64,000 nucleotides of DNA from Trujillonella endophytica (GCF_019799905.1 NZ_JABGCI010000011.1:1-64000), one strand, 5' to 3'; shown: positions 7,741 to 16,589, counted from the stretch's first letter. Notes: generated by a model not told the origin, from the letters alone. Numbers and translations: made by a program.

Positions 7741-9926
7741 CGCGGAGCCTCGTACCCGTCGGGGAGCACCGGCCGGCGGCGGAGATCCCTGCTGAGCCGG
7801 CTCCTGTGGAGCCGACACGGGCGGCGACGAGCGGGGCGGTCGCGGCCGCCGGCGGCTGTCTCGTCGTCGGCCTCGCGGCGCTCGCGGGAGCCGCCTCGGT
7901 GGGACTCCCGCTCCTCGCGCCCGCGGTGGCCGCGGCGGTGCTCGCCGTACCTCTGCTCCTGCTGCGCCCGGTCGCCGTCCTCGTCCTCGTCACGGTCGCC
8001 GAGGTGGGCAACCTCTCCACCGTGGGCAGCCTCAACGGCCTGCCCGGGGGCGAGACGGCGCTGCTGGGGTTCGCCATCCTCGCCGTGCTGGTCGCGTGGC
8101 GTCGCGGCGAGATCCGTCCGGGCTGGTCGCCGCTCGTCGTCATCTGCCTGCTCTACCTCATGGCGCAGGCGGTCTCCGCCCTGGCGAACCAGGACGTCGA
8201 CCCGAGCCTGACGCCGGCGGCCAACCAGGAGACCAACCTGTCGGCCGTCCTCGCGACCGCGAAGGCCCTCGTGTGGCCGCTGGTCGTGGGCCTCCTGCTG
8301 CTGGTCTCCCGGCGTGCTCCCCACGCCATCGCCCGCGCGATCGCCCTCACCCTGGCGCTGCTCGCGGCGGTGACGATGGTCAACGAGTTCGTTCTCGGCA
8401 ACGCGACCGACCTGTTCGGCCTGTCCAACGTCCCCCTCGTGGACGAGGTGGGCGCCGTGACCGCCCGGCACGCGGGACCGCAGGAGGACGCGAACTTCTG
8501 GGCGCGCGTCCTGGTGCTCGGGGTGCCCTTCGCGCTGTCCTTGGCACAGATGGCCGGCGGCGTCGTCCGGAAGCTCGCCTGGCTGGGCGTCGCCGGAGTC
8601 ATCTGCGGTGGCATCGTGCTGACCGGCTCGCGGGGCGCCCTGCTGGCCACCTTCGTCGTCGGCCTGGTCTGGGCGCTGCTGGCCGGCGGCAAGTGGGCCA
8701 AGTCCGTGCTCCTGGCACCGGTGGCCGGGGCACTCGTCCTGCTCATCCCCGGCGTCGGCAGCCGCCTCTCCACCCTCTCGTTGCTGGGGACGAGCGACGG
8801 GCTCGCCGTCGTCGACCCGTCCCTGGAGGGGCGTCTCGCGGCCCAGCAGGTCGCGTTCGAGGTCATGGTCGACAACCCGGTCCTGGGTGTCGGTCCCGGG
8901 AACTTCCTCGCGATCACCGAGGGTTACCTCACCCGGCTCGGGCTCGACACCCTCCCCCTGGCGCCGCACAACCAGTACCTCGAGGCAGCAGCGGAGGGAG
9001 GGCTGTTCGGGCTCATGGCCTGGCTGCTCGTCCTGGGCGGCGCCGTCCTCGTGGCTCTGCGGGCCAGGCGCCTGGCCCGGGCCGGCGGGCCCGCTGTCGC
9101 GCGCGAGGCGCCGGTGGCGCTGTCGAACGCCGTGCTCGCCGCGCTCGCCGGGTGGGCGGTCGCCAGCGTGTTCCTGCACCTGGCGAGCTTCCGCACCTTC
9201 CTGTTCGTCGCCGCGATCGGTGCCGCGCTCGACATCCGGGCGCGTCGCCGGGTCGACGAACTCGGCCTGCAGCCCGGCACCGACGAGGAGTCCGAGCCGG
9301 ACCTCGAGGGCGCGGTGTCCGGGAGGTCCGCCGCCCGCGGATTCCGCTACGCGACCGCCGTGCTGATCGTCCTCATCGTCATCGGCTCTGCCGCGCTGTG
9401 GAACGGTGCCGGCTCGCCCACGCGGACCTTCTCCGCCTCGACCGCGATGCAGCTCGTGGCCGTCGACGAGGGCGGCTCCGAGTCGCCGGCCTACGACCTG
9501 GACACCCTGAGCCGGACCGGCCTCGTGCGCACACTGGCGGGCATCCTCGCCAACCCGCGGTTCGCCGACGAGGGTCGGGACCGCGTGGCGGCGGGCGGTA
9601 CGGACGTGGAGGACGTCACCGTGGAGGTGACGGGGTCGGTGCGGTCGGCGTTGGTCGTCGTGACCGCCACCGCTCCCGAAGCGGGCCTGGCAGCGGCGGT
9701 GGCCCAGGAGACCCGGAGAGCCGGGATGGACTACCTCAACGCGATCAGTCCGCTCTACGGCGTCCGCGACTTCGACTACTTCCCGGTCATCGAGGAGAAC
9801 AGGCCGTCCTACGACCGCCGGTGGGCCTTCGTCCCACTCGGCGTCGCGGCCCTGCTCGCCCTCGAATGGCTCGTCTCGGCGGTTCGCCGTGCGCGCACGA
9901 GGGTCCCGGCCGAACCCCTGGGGTGA
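7737..9926 (+). CDS. O-antigen ligase/Wzy-type polymerase fused to a Wzz-like domain
   Basis: A 729-residue multispanning protein. Residues about 30-490 carry many hydrophobic helices and the O-antigen ligase/polymerase core, including EDANFWARVLVLGVPFAL, TGSRGALLATFVVG and the loop NPVLGVGPGNFLAI with APHNQYLEAAAEGGLFGL; the last is the conserved H-N-x-Y-L-x-x-x-x-E-G-G motif. After a charged linker, residues about 540-729 contain another helix (ATAVLIVLIVIGSAALW), an extracytoplasmic segment resembling the neighbouring Wzz-like protein (TRTFSASTAMQLVAVDEGG), and a closing helix (AFVPLGVAALLALEWLVSAV). This makes it a natural polymerase-chain-length fusion. It starts at GTG 7737, overlapping the upstream Wzz gene. 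The expected role is polymerising repeat units at the outer membrane face. Confidence 0.8.
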   Translation: MTRSLVPVGEHRPAAEIPAEPAPVEPTRAATSGAVAAAGGCLVVGLAALAGAASVGLPLLAPAVAAAVLAVPLLLLRPVAVLVLVTVAEVGNLSTVGSLNGLPGGETALLGFAILAVLVAWRRGEIRPGWSPLVVICLLYLMAQAVSALANQDVDPSLTPAANQETNLSAVLATAKALVWPLVVGLLLLVSRRAPHAIARAIALTLALLAAVTMVNEFVLGNATDLFGLSNVPLVDEVGAVTARHAGPQEDANFWARVLVLGVPFALSLAQMAGGVVRKLAWLGVAGVICGGIVLTGSRGALLATFVVGLVWALLAGGKWAKSVLLAPVAGALVLLIPGVGSRLSTLSLLGTSDGLAVVDPSLEGRLAAQQVAFEVMVDNPVLGVGPGNFLAITEGYLTRLGLDTLPLAPHNQYLEAAAEGGLFGLMAWLLVLGGAVLVALRARRLARAGGPAVAREAPVALSNAVLAALAGWAVASVFLHLASFRTFLFVAAIGAALDIRARRRVDELGLQPGTDEESEPDLEGAVSGRSAARGFRYATAVLIVLIVIGSAALWNGAGSPTRTFSASTAMQLVAVDEGGSESPAYDLDTLSRTGLVRTLAGILANPRFADEGRDRVAAGGTDVEDVTVEVTGSVRSALVVVTATAPEAGLAAAVAQETRRAGMDYLNAISPLYGVRDFDYFPVIEENRPSYDRRWAFVPLGVAALLALEWLVSAVRRARTRVPAEPLG

Positions 9927-9981
9927 CGGGCGGCCACCGCCTGCGTCCGACGACTGTCGCCCCCACTCCCAGGAGAGACCC

Positions 9982-10926
9982 GTGCGCCCCATCCTCACGA
10001 CGCTCCACTTCCCCCGGCGGCCGGCGTGGGCCGCTCGGGCGCGCATGCTGGACCGAGACGAGCTGGGGCCGCGGGAGCTCCTCCGGCAGTTGCTGGGGCA
10101 GGCGTCGCCGGACGACGTCGTGGTGCTCGACGGGGGGATCGGGCTGCGGGACCTGTACCTGGACCGGGTGGCGGCCACGCTGCTCGCCCGCCGGCGGAAG
10201 CCGCCGACGGTGCTCATCACGGACAGCACCTGGACGCCGGGGAGGGGGCGGCGGGCGGTCCTCCGCTCGTTCGACGGGCCGCGGACGGCCTACTGCGTCC
10301 TGTCCAGCAGTGAGCGGGAATCCTTCCCACGCGACTGGGGAGTGGATCCCGCACGCGTCTTCTTCACGCCGTTCTACTGGACCCTGCCCGACGACGAGCC
10401 CGAGGCGCTGCCGGGAGGGGAAGGCGTCTTCGCCGGCGGCGACTCGCTGCGCGACCACGAGACCCTCCTCGCAGCCGCGGCGGAGGTGGACGCACCGGTC
10501 ACGATCGCGACTCGGCGGAAGCGGCCGGAGGCACTGCCGGGCAACGTGACCTGGGGCCCGGTGTCACCCGAGACCTTCGTCGAGCAGCTGCGCGCGAGCG
10601 CCGTCGTGGTGGTCCCGATGCGATCGGGTCTGGTCCGCAGCGCGGGGCAGCAGACCTACCTGAACGCCATGGCGCTGGGGAAGCCGGTGGTGGTCAGCGA
10701 CGTCCCAGGGGTCCGGGACCACGTCGTCGACGGGGAGACCGGGTTGGTCGTACCGGCCGGGGACGGCCGCGCCCTGGCGGAGGCGCTGCGCTGGGCGCTC
10801 GACCCGGCCAACGGCTCGGCGGTGCGGGCGATGGGGGAGCGGGCGCGCGAGGTGGTCCGTGAGGCGGCGAGTCCGGACGCGTACGTCGAGCGGCTGCTCC
10901 GGGTCGTCGACTCGCTCCCGCGCTGA
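9982..10926 (+). CDS. GT-B glycosyltransferase (GT4-like)
   Basis: A 314-residue protein starting at GTG 9982, with AGGAGA 6 bases upstream. The frame is open further upstream, but that part overlaps the end of the polymerase gene. The C-terminal half has the GT4 donor-site pattern: QQTYLNAMALGKPVVVSDVP then GVRDHVVDGETGLVVPAGDG. The N-terminal half is shorter than usual and carries DDVVVLDGGIGLRDLYLDRV in place of a classical Gly-rich opening, so the acceptor domain is divergent. It follows the polymerase gene with a 55-base gap and belongs to the same locus. The transferred sugar is unknown. Confidence 0.75.
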   Translation: MRPILTTLHFPRRPAWAARARMLDRDELGPRELLRQLLGQASPDDVVVLDGGIGLRDLYLDRVAATLLARRRKPPTVLITDSTWTPGRGRRAVLRSFDGPRTAYCVLSSSERESFPRDWGVDPARVFFTPFYWTLPDDEPEALPGGEGVFAGGDSLRDHETLLAAAAEVDAPVTIATRRKRPEALPGNVTWGPVSPETFVEQLRASAVVVVPMRSGLVRSAGQQTYLNAMALGKPVVVSDVPGVRDHVVDGETGLVVPAGDGRALAEALRWALDPANGSAVRAMGERAREVVREAASPDAYVERLLRVVDSLPR

Positions 10927-11045
10927 CCGACGGTTCCTGACCGCCCCCGGGCGGCACCTCCGCGCGCCACGGGAGGGCGAACGGCCTGGTGGCCGGGCCA
11001 CGGCCGGCCCTAGTCTCCGAGCATGGTCGAGCGTATGGACGTGTC

Positions 11046-11987
11046 GTGAAGCTGCTGCCGGCACGGCTCAACGACAAGCCGCAGTACGTCTTCCACCCCG
11101 GCCGCGCGCTCCGCCGCACGGCACGCGGGCGTCGTGCCCCCGACGGTCCCCCCGTCGTCACGCAGCTCCCCTGGGGCCTCCCGCTCGAGGTCCACGAGGG
11201 CGATGCGATCGGCTACAGCATCCTGACCGGGGGCGTCTTCGACCCCTGTGTCACCGAGGTCGCCCACCGCCTCGTGGACCCGGGTGACCTCGTGGTCGAC
11301 GTCGGGGCCAACATCGGGTACTTCACCAGCCTCGCCGCCGCGCGGAGCGGACCGTCGGGCGCCGTCCTGGCCTTCGAGCCGCATCCCCGCACCCGCTCGC
11401 TCCTCGACGCCAACGTGGAGCGTTGGCGCGGCAGTCCCGGCGTCGCGCCCGTGGAGACCCACGAGGTCGCCCTGTCCGACAGCGCCGGCACCGCGACGCT
11501 CTCGTGCGGATCGGACTTCGACGCCAACATGGGCCTGCCCTCACTGGTACCCGGGTCCACGCCGGACGGCGTGAACCTCCTCGCGGTCCGCACCGCGCGA
11601 CTGGACGACGTCCTGGGGGAGCGGCAGGTGGGCTTGCTCAAGATCGACGTGGAGGGGCACGAGACGGCGGTCCTGCGCGGTGCCGTGGACCTGCTCACCA
11701 GCGGTCGCGTGCGCGACGTCGTGTTCGAGGACCACGACGAGTACCCGGACGCCTCGACCCGCATCGTCGAGGAGGCCGGGCTGACGCTGTTCGGCCTGGC
11801 CAACGACCTGTTCGGTCCGACGGTCTGCGCGCCTCGGGATCGCGGGGAGATGCCGGCCTGGCCCGGTCCGAGCTATCTGGCCACACGGGATCCCCAGCGG
11901 GCGCTGGCCCGACTGCGGCCACGCGGCTGGCGCGTCCCCGGCATCGGCCTCGGCCTTCCGCTGCCCGCCCGCCGCCGGGCTGACTGA
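11046..11987 (+). CDS. FkbM-family SAM-dependent methyltransferase
   Basis: About 313 residues from GTG 11046; the earlier in-frame GTG at 10989 has no better ribosome-binding site. The SAM-binding Rossmann motif is LVVDVGANIGYFTSLAAARS (residues about 85-105), followed by the acidic strand end VLAFEPHPRTRSLL and the FkbM signature LLKIDVEGHETAVLRGA near residues 195-215. FkbM-type enzymes O-methylate sugars in capsules, O-antigens and natural products. Placement beside glycosyltransferases suggests methylation of a sugar in the exopolysaccharide. It is convergent with the minus-strand glycosyltransferase, with only 51 bases between the stops. Confidence 0.85.
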   Translation: MKLLPARLNDKPQYVFHPGRALRRTARGRRAPDGPPVVTQLPWGLPLEVHEGDAIGYSILTGGVFDPCVTEVAHRLVDPGDLVVDVGANIGYFTSLAAARSGPSGAVLAFEPHPRTRSLLDANVERWRGSPGVAPVETHEVALSDSAGTATLSCGSDFDANMGLPSLVPGSTPDGVNLLAVRTARLDDVLGERQVGLLKIDVEGHETAVLRGAVDLLTSGRVRDVVFEDHDEYPDASTRIVEEAGLTLFGLANDLFGPTVCAPRDRGEMPAWPGPSYLATRDPQRALARLRPRGWRVPGIGLGLPLPARRRAD

Positions 11988-12038
11988 CCAGGCGTTCGTT
12001 CCGAGCCCGGTGCCTCACCCGAGCCCGGTGTCGTGGAC

Positions 12039-13217
12039 TCAGCCTCGTTCGGCGAGGACCGTCTCGTAGAGCTCGCGGAGCCGGGCGACCCAGACGGTCG
12101 AGGTGAACTCCTCCTCGAACCGCCGCCGGCCGGCAGACCCCATGCGCTCGCCCTCCGCGGGGTCCAGGAGGACACCGGACACGGCGTCCGCGATCCGGGC
12201 TGCGTCCAGCGGGACCAGCGTGCCGGCGTCTCCGACGATGTCGGGGATGCCGCCGACGTCCGTGGCCACCACGGGCACGCCGACCGCGAGCGCCTGCATG
12301 ACCGTCGTCGGGAGCGCGTCGGCGCGACTGGTGTGCAGGACGAGGTCGGCGGCGGCCAGCAGCGCGGGCACGTCGTCCCGGTAGCCGAGGAACCGGACCC
12401 GCCTGCGGAGCACGGGATCGGCCTCGACGCGCGCCTCGAGGGCCGGGCGCAGCTCACCGTCACCGGCGAGGGCGACGACAGGGTCCAGTCCGCCGGGCAG
12501 CAGTGCGACGGCGTCGAGCAGGAGGTCGTGCCCCTTCTCGGGCCGCATCAGGGACGCCGACATGATGAGCGGGCGCCCGTCGACGGCTCCGAGTTTCGCC
12601 CGGATCCGGGTGCGCGTGGCCGGATCGCCCGGTCCCGGGTCGGTGACCCCGTTGGGGAGCACCGCCAGCCCTGCATCCGATCCCGTCAGCTGCCGGTACC
12701 ACTCACGCTGACGCGTCGAGAGGGTGATGGTCCGCGCGGCCGTGCGGCGGCGCACGACGAGTCCCGCCGTGCGCTTGAACCGGGCGAGCCCGGTGGCCGG
12801 GGCGTCCTCGACGACGTGCAGGGTCGACACCACTGGCGTGCGCAGGACCGCACCGGCCCCGGCCCCGACGAGGTCGGCGTGCTTGAGGTGCGTGTGGACG
12901 ACGTCGGGACGGAAGCGCCGCAGCGCCGTGACCGTCCCGGGCACCGCACGCGGATCCCAGCGGGGGAGGTCCAGGAGGACGACGGGGATCCCCAACGCCC
13001 GGAGGGAGTCGGCGTGCACCGGGTTCGGCGTCGGGGAGAGGCCGATGACCAGCAGGTCCAGACCTGCCTCCGGGGCGACCCGGGCGAGTTCGACCAGCAC
13101 GTTCTCCGCGCCGCCGGGCCCCAACGAGTGGATGAGGTGGGCGATGCGGAGCCTGCGCCGAGCGGCGTCCCGCGGGACCGTTGCCCCGCGGGACGCCTCC
13201 GCGTGCTGCGGCGTCAC
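12039..13217 (-). CDS. GT4-family glycosyltransferase
   Basis: A 392-residue GT-B enzyme. It opens with a basic segment and then LRIAHLIHSLGPGGAENVLV, the GT4 GGAE loop. The C-terminal domain carries ASLMRPEKGHDLLLDAVALL, RVRFLGYRDDVPALLAAADL and the E-x7-E-like region ADALPTTVMQALAVGVPVVA followed by DVGGIPDIVGDAGTLVP. The GTG start at 13217 overlaps the stop of the oxygenase-like gene by 4 bases, so the two minus-strand genes form an operon. It resembles the 1436-2638 enzyme in its first 20 residues and is probably part of the same polysaccharide system, transcribed towards it. Confidence 0.88.
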   Translation of the reverse strand: MTPQHAEASRGATVPRDAARRRLRIAHLIHSLGPGGAENVLVELARVAPEAGLDLLVIGLSPTPNPVHADSLRALGIPVVLLDLPRWDPRAVPGTVTALRRFRPDVVHTHLKHADLVGAGAGAVLRTPVVSTLHVVEDAPATGLARFKRTAGLVVRRRTAARTITLSTRQREWYRQLTGSDAGLAVLPNGVTDPGPGDPATRTRIRAKLGAVDGRPLIMSASLMRPEKGHDLLLDAVALLPGGLDPVVALAGDGELRPALEARVEADPVLRRRVRFLGYRDDVPALLAAADLVLHTSRADALPTTVMQALAVGVPVVATDVGGIPDIVGDAGTLVPLDAARIADAVSGVLLDPAEGERMGSAGRRRFEEEFTSTVWVARLRELYETVLAERG

Positions 13218-14176
13218 TGACGAGGCGGGAGCAGGTCCAGGGCGCCGCGCTGAGCCAGCCGTCGGACCGCTGCCACGTCCAGGCCCTGCCGTGCGAGTTC
13301 CTCGACCGGTCGGTGGCCGTCGGCCTCACGCAGTGCCCGGTCCTCGGCGTCCGAGATCGGGAACGGGTTCTGCCCCCACACGTTGGCGAACCGACGCTCG
13401 GGCCAGCCCTCGCGCCGGGACTCCAGCGCGATGGAGTCGAAGCGCCGGGAGAGGACCGGCACCAGGCCGAGCAGCTCGTCGTCCGAGGAGGACCGCAGGG
13501 CCTCCAGCGTGGCCTCCCGGCGGGCGGGCGTGCTCGGGTCCTCTCCGAGCGGGTCGGAGCCGAACTCGTTGAACTTCAGATAGATGTTCACCGTGTCCGC
13601 CGAGTTGCGACGCAGGTGCCACAGGGCCGAGCCGTGGAAGATGATGACGTCGCCCGGCTGGTCGTGGATGCGGACCTCGGGGGCGCCGTCGAGCACCACC
13701 TCGGGGTACTGGTCCGGCTCGAGGCTGTCCCGCAGTGCGGTGCTCAGGAACGGGTTCACCCAGGTGTCGGTCTCGGGGAACAGCACGAGGTAGGAGCCGT
13801 CCGGCACCTCGAGGGACAGGCCCATGGAGATCTGGGAGGCGAAGCGGTCCTTGTGCGCGATCGGGTCGGGCGCCGCGTCCGACTCGTAGATCTTGACGTG
13901 GCGCTCGGAGAGCGTCATGTCCGGCGAGAGCCCGGTCAGCTCGGCGATCATGCCGAACATCTCCTGGTACTGCTCCGGGTCGAAGTCGAAGACGAACTGC
14001 TCCTTCGCCCCGGCCAGCCCGCGGCCGGCGAGCGGAGCCTGGGCGGCCCGGGCGCGGGAGACGGTCTGCTGCGCGTACTCGAGGAACTCGCCGGACAGCC
14101 CACCCTTCACGTGGACGTAGCCCTGCTCCTCGAACTCCTGGCGATACTTCGCCGGGTCGAAGCCGAACAGCTTCAC
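13214..14176 (-). CDS. Phytanoyl-CoA dioxygenase-like Fe(II)/2-oxoglutarate oxygenase
   Basis: About 320 residues from the GTG at 14176, chosen because a strong GGAGGAGG (14181-14188) sits just upstream; a GTG 33 bases earlier would include that site. The protein begins VKLFGFDPAKYRQEFEEQGY, like PhyH-type enzymes, which open with a helix before the jelly-roll. Candidate iron ligands are the H-x-D in IAHKDRFASQ and a distal His in DVIIFHGSALWHLRRNSADT, which also supplies the Arg expected to bind 2-oxoglutarate. It is co-transcribed with the following glycosyltransferase, so it may hydroxylate a sugar or lipid in the envelope glycan. The family call is moderate and the substrate unknown. Confidence 0.6.
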   Translation of the reverse strand: MKLFGFDPAKYRQEFEEQGYVHVKGGLSGEFLEYAQQTVSRARAAQAPLAGRGLAGAKEQFVFDFDPEQYQEMFGMIAELTGLSPDMTLSERHVKIYESDAAPDPIAHKDRFASQISMGLSLEVPDGSYLVLFPETDTWVNPFLSTALRDSLEPDQYPEVVLDGAPEVRIHDQPGDVIIFHGSALWHLRRNSADTVNIYLKFNEFGSDPLGEDPSTPARREATLEALRSSSDDELLGLVPVLSRRFDSIALESRREGWPERRFANVWGQNPFPISDAEDRALREADGHRPVEELARQGLDVAAVRRLAQRGALDLLPPRQ

Positions 14177-14341
14177 GATGGCCTCCTCCGGCACAAGCGA
14201 GTGCCTCACGGACGTGCTGGCAGTGCCGGTGACGGTAACCGACGAGGGAGACGGCTCGGTAGCGATTCCGTCGCCGCCCCGGGGTGCTTCACCTGTTCAG
14301 GGGCGTGCGGGGTCACACCTGACCGCCGTCCGCCCGGGAGG

Positions 14342-15388
14342 TCAGCCGAGCCGGGCGAGGAGCTCGTCGGCCGTCCGGGTGTTGATGACGCGGTCCGGAG
14401 GGACGCCTGTCTCCACCGCCCGTTCGCAGCCGTTGGACTGCCAGTCGAGCTGACCGGGCGCGTGCGCGTCGGTGTCGATGGCGAAGTCGCAGCCCAGCTC
14501 CACGGCGAGGGACAGCAGCCGCAGCGGCGGGTCCAGCCGCTCGGGCCGGGAGTTGATCTCCACCGCGGTGCCGTGCTCGACGCACGCGGAGAACACCGCC
14601 TCGGCGTCGAAGTCGCTCTCGGGGCGCGGCCGCTGCGTGCCGTTGCGCTGCTTGCGGCCGATGACCAGCCGGCCGGTGCAGTGCCCGAGGACGTCGGTGT
14701 GCGGGTTGGCGACGGCGGCGAGCATGCGCTCGGTCATGACGGCGCGCTCGGCCCGCAGGTCGGAGTGCACGCTGGCCACGACGACGTCCACGCGCTCGAG
14801 CAGCTCGTCGGTCTGGTCCAGGGTGCCGTCGAGGTTGATGTCGCACTCGATGCCGGTGAGGATCCGGAAGGGCGCCAGCTCCTCGTTCAGCTCGGCGACG
14901 ACGTCCAGCTGCTTCTCCAGCCGCGCCGCCGTCAGCCCGTTGGCGACGGTCAGCCGAGGCGAGTGGTCGGTCAGCGCCAGGTACTCGTGGCCCAGCCCGA
15001 TCGCGGCCTCCGCCATCTCCCGGATGGGGCTGCCGCCGTCGGACCAGTCGGAGTGGCTGTGGAGGTCGCCGCGCAGCAGGGCGCGGAACCCGGCGACGTC
15101 GTCGGCCAGCGGGACCAGCTCGGCGTGCGTCTCCTCCAGGCCGGCCAGGTACTCCGGGACCTCGCCGCGGTGCGCCTGCACGATCGCTGCGCCGGTCTTG
15201 GGGCCGATGCCCTTCAGGTCGGTGAGGGTCTTCGTGCGGATGCGCCGGTCGAGCTCGGCGTCGTCCAGGCCGTCGATCACGGCCGCGGCGGTGCGGAAGG
15301 CCGCGACCCGGTGCGAGGGCTCGCGGGCGCGCTCCAGGAGGAAGGCGATCCTCCGGAGCGCGGCCGCGGGCGGGAGTGGCTCGGTCAG
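14342..15388 (-). CDS. PHP-domain protein with N-terminal helix-hairpin-helix (DNA polymerase X-like)
   Basis: The C-terminal part is a PHP phosphoesterase domain with metal-binding motifs GDLHSHSDWSDGG, YLALTDHSP and ECDINLDG, then SVHSDLR and the distal DTDAHAPGQLDW. The N-terminal part has a helix-hairpin-helix (LTDLKGIGPKTGAAIVQAH) and, before it, AFLLERAREPSHRVAAFRTA. That is the conserved opening helix of PolX-type and related PHP proteins. It lies upstream of the first GTG (15280), and the frame offers no ATG, GTG or TTG before it. The probable start is therefore the CTG at 15388, which overlaps the stop of the DoxX gene (CTGA). There is no nucleotidyltransferase domain, so this is the HhH-PHP form rather than a polymerase. 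It is probably a phosphoesterase acting on nucleic acid or histidinol-phosphate-like substrates. Confidence 0.75.
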   Translation of the reverse strand: MTEPLPPAAALRRIAFLLERAREPSHRVAAFRTAAAVIDGLDDAELDRRIRTKTLTDLKGIGPKTGAAIVQAHRGEVPEYLAGLEETHAELVPLADDVAGFRALLRGDLHSHSDWSDGGSPIREMAEAAIGLGHEYLALTDHSPRLTVANGLTAARLEKQLDVVAELNEELAPFRILTGIECDINLDGTLDQTDELLERVDVVVASVHSDLRAERAVMTERMLAAVANPHTDVLGHCTGRLVIGRKQRNGTQRPRPESDFDAEAVFSACVEHGTAVEINSRPERLDPPLRLLSLAVELGCDFAIDTDAHAPGQLDWQSNGCERAVETGVPPDRVINTRTADELLARLG

Positions 15389-15933
15389 CGCTTCGCCTTC
15401 TTCGCCTTCTTCTCGGCCTGCTTCTGCGCCTTGGCGGCGCGCTTGCTGGCCTTCTCGTAGCTCTCCTCGGTCGCCTTGGCGGCGAGCTTCGCCGCCCGCT
15501 TCGCGCGGTAGCCGACCGAGGGGCGGCCCTCCGTGTCGACGGCGGCGATCAGGAGGCCGCCGAGCAGGCCGGCGTTCTTGAGCAGGTGCGCGAGCTGCGC
15601 GAAGCGCTCATCCGGGTCCTCGTGCTCCCAGAAGCGGTGCCCGGCCAGCGTGGTCGGCACGATGCTGCCGGCCAGGGCCAGGGCGGACAGGCGGGGCAGC
15701 TTGCCGAGCGCGAACAGCGACCCGGCGACGACCTTCACCCCGGCGTCGATCTTCACCCACTGCTCGACGTCACGCGGCACCTGCACGGGCAGCTGCTGAT
15801 CCGCCGTGGCGGTGATCGTGTCGACCACCGGCTGGGCGCCGGGCACGCGCGTCTTCGGGTTGCGCAGGGTGTCGGCGCCGCCGTAGATGAACGACGACGC
15901 GAGCAGGGGCCGGGCGATCCGGCGGACCAACAT
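15385..15933 (-). CDS. DoxX-family membrane protein
   Basis: A 182-residue integral membrane protein starting at ATG 15933 (MLVRRIARPLLASSFIYGG). The opening RRIARPLLASSFIYGGADTLR is characteristic of actinobacterial DoxX proteins. Membrane helices lie around residues 5-25, 65-90, 90-105 and 125-145 (LLKNAGLLGGLLIAAVDTEG). The last 40 residues are a Lys/Ala-rich coil ending KKAKKAKR. DoxX proteins are linked to thiol and redox homeostasis at the membrane, but the role of this subgroup is not established. It is upstream of, and overlaps, the PHP gene. Confidence 0.85.
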   Translation of the reverse strand: MLVRRIARPLLASSFIYGGADTLRNPKTRVPGAQPVVDTITATADQQLPVQVPRDVEQWVKIDAGVKVVAGSLFALGKLPRLSALALAGSIVPTTLAGHRFWEHEDPDERFAQLAHLLKNAGLLGGLLIAAVDTEGRPSVGYRAKRAAKLAAKATEESYEKASKRAAKAQKQAEKKAKKAKR

Positions 15934-16107
15934 GTGCAGACCTCTTCCGTCAGCGGGATGTGTCGGTGTCCTCATGCCCACGTCAGCGGGCGGAACACCC
16001 CTCCTCCGACCGTAGTGAGGTCGACGCTCCTCCGCTCGACCAACGGAAGCGGTCCGGAGGGGTGAGGGCCCCTGTCGGCCGGCGCCCGGGGCGGGCAGGC
16101 TGGCGGC

Positions 16108-16293
16108 ATGGGGAAGGCACTGCTCGGGCTGCTGCTGCTCGTCGTGGCCGTCGAGATGATCGCGGTGGTCGTCGTCGGCGCCGTCCTGGTGCTGCTCGGG
16201 ACCACGCAGACCACGGTGATCGGCGTCGGCATGATGTTCGCCGCCGCGGTCGCCGCCATCCTGACCTGGCGATTCGCGCGTCGCCGGGTCTGA
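16108..16293 (+). CDS. Small two-helix membrane protein, unknown function
   Basis: A 61-residue protein from ATG 16108: two hydrophobic helices (ALLGLLLLVVAVEMIAVVVV and VGMMFAAAVAAILTWRF) and a basic tail RRRV. The third-position GC pattern is coding-like, and it sits alone between two minus-strand genes. There is no recognisable family. The strongly hydrophobic translation could also be coincidental in GC-rich DNA, so confidence is limited. Confidence 0.5.
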   Translation: MGKALLGLLLLVVAVEMIAVVVVGAVLVLLGTTQTTVIGVGMMFAAAVAAILTWRFARRRV

Positions 16294-16364
16294 GGTGACG
16301 TGCGGGTCCAGCGCGTCCGGCACGGCGCCGAGCACGAGCCGGTCCGAGTCCCCGGCCCCCGTCG

Positions 16365-16589
16365 TCAGGGGAGCAGTCGCGTCGCGGCGCTGATGAGCTC
16401 GGTCAGGTCGACGCTCAGCGCCTGCGAGATCCGCTGGAGGTCGTCGAGGTCGAAGGGGCTGTCCTCGCGCAGTTTGCGGGCGACGGTGGCCTGGTTGATC
16501 CCGGTCTCACGGGCGAGCTGACGGCCGGACCATCCCCGCTCGGCGATCAGCGACCGGACCACGTCGGCCACCGCGGCGGAGAGTTGCAC
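16365..16589 (-). CDS. Small XRE-type helix-turn-helix regulator
   Basis: A 74-residue protein made almost wholly of a Cro/C1-type HTH: helices in VRSLIAERGWSGRQLARETG, the recognition region INQATVARKLREDSPFDLDD, and a closing LQRISQALSVDLTELI. It starts at GTG 16589. There is no sensor domain, so it may act constitutively, as an antitoxin-like factor, or with a partner; no toxin gene is adjacent. It is probably DNA-binding and dimeric; the target is unknown. Confidence 0.8.
   Translation of the reverse strand: MQLSAAVADVVRSLIAERGWSGRQLARETGINQATVARKLREDSPFDLDDLQRISQALSVDLTELISAATRLLP

Noticed and set aside
7581..10229. Long open frame of about 880 codons on the minus strand
   Set aside because: It lies wholly antisense to the Wzz and Wzy genes, and its translation is Arg/Gly/Asp-rich low-complexity without domains. 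Such frames are a by-product of very high GC at third codon positions.
12001..12030. Direct repeat CCGAGCCCGGTG (two copies)
   Set aside because: Two 12-mers 18 bases apart in a GC-rich convergent spacer; too short and simple to argue for an attachment site or element.
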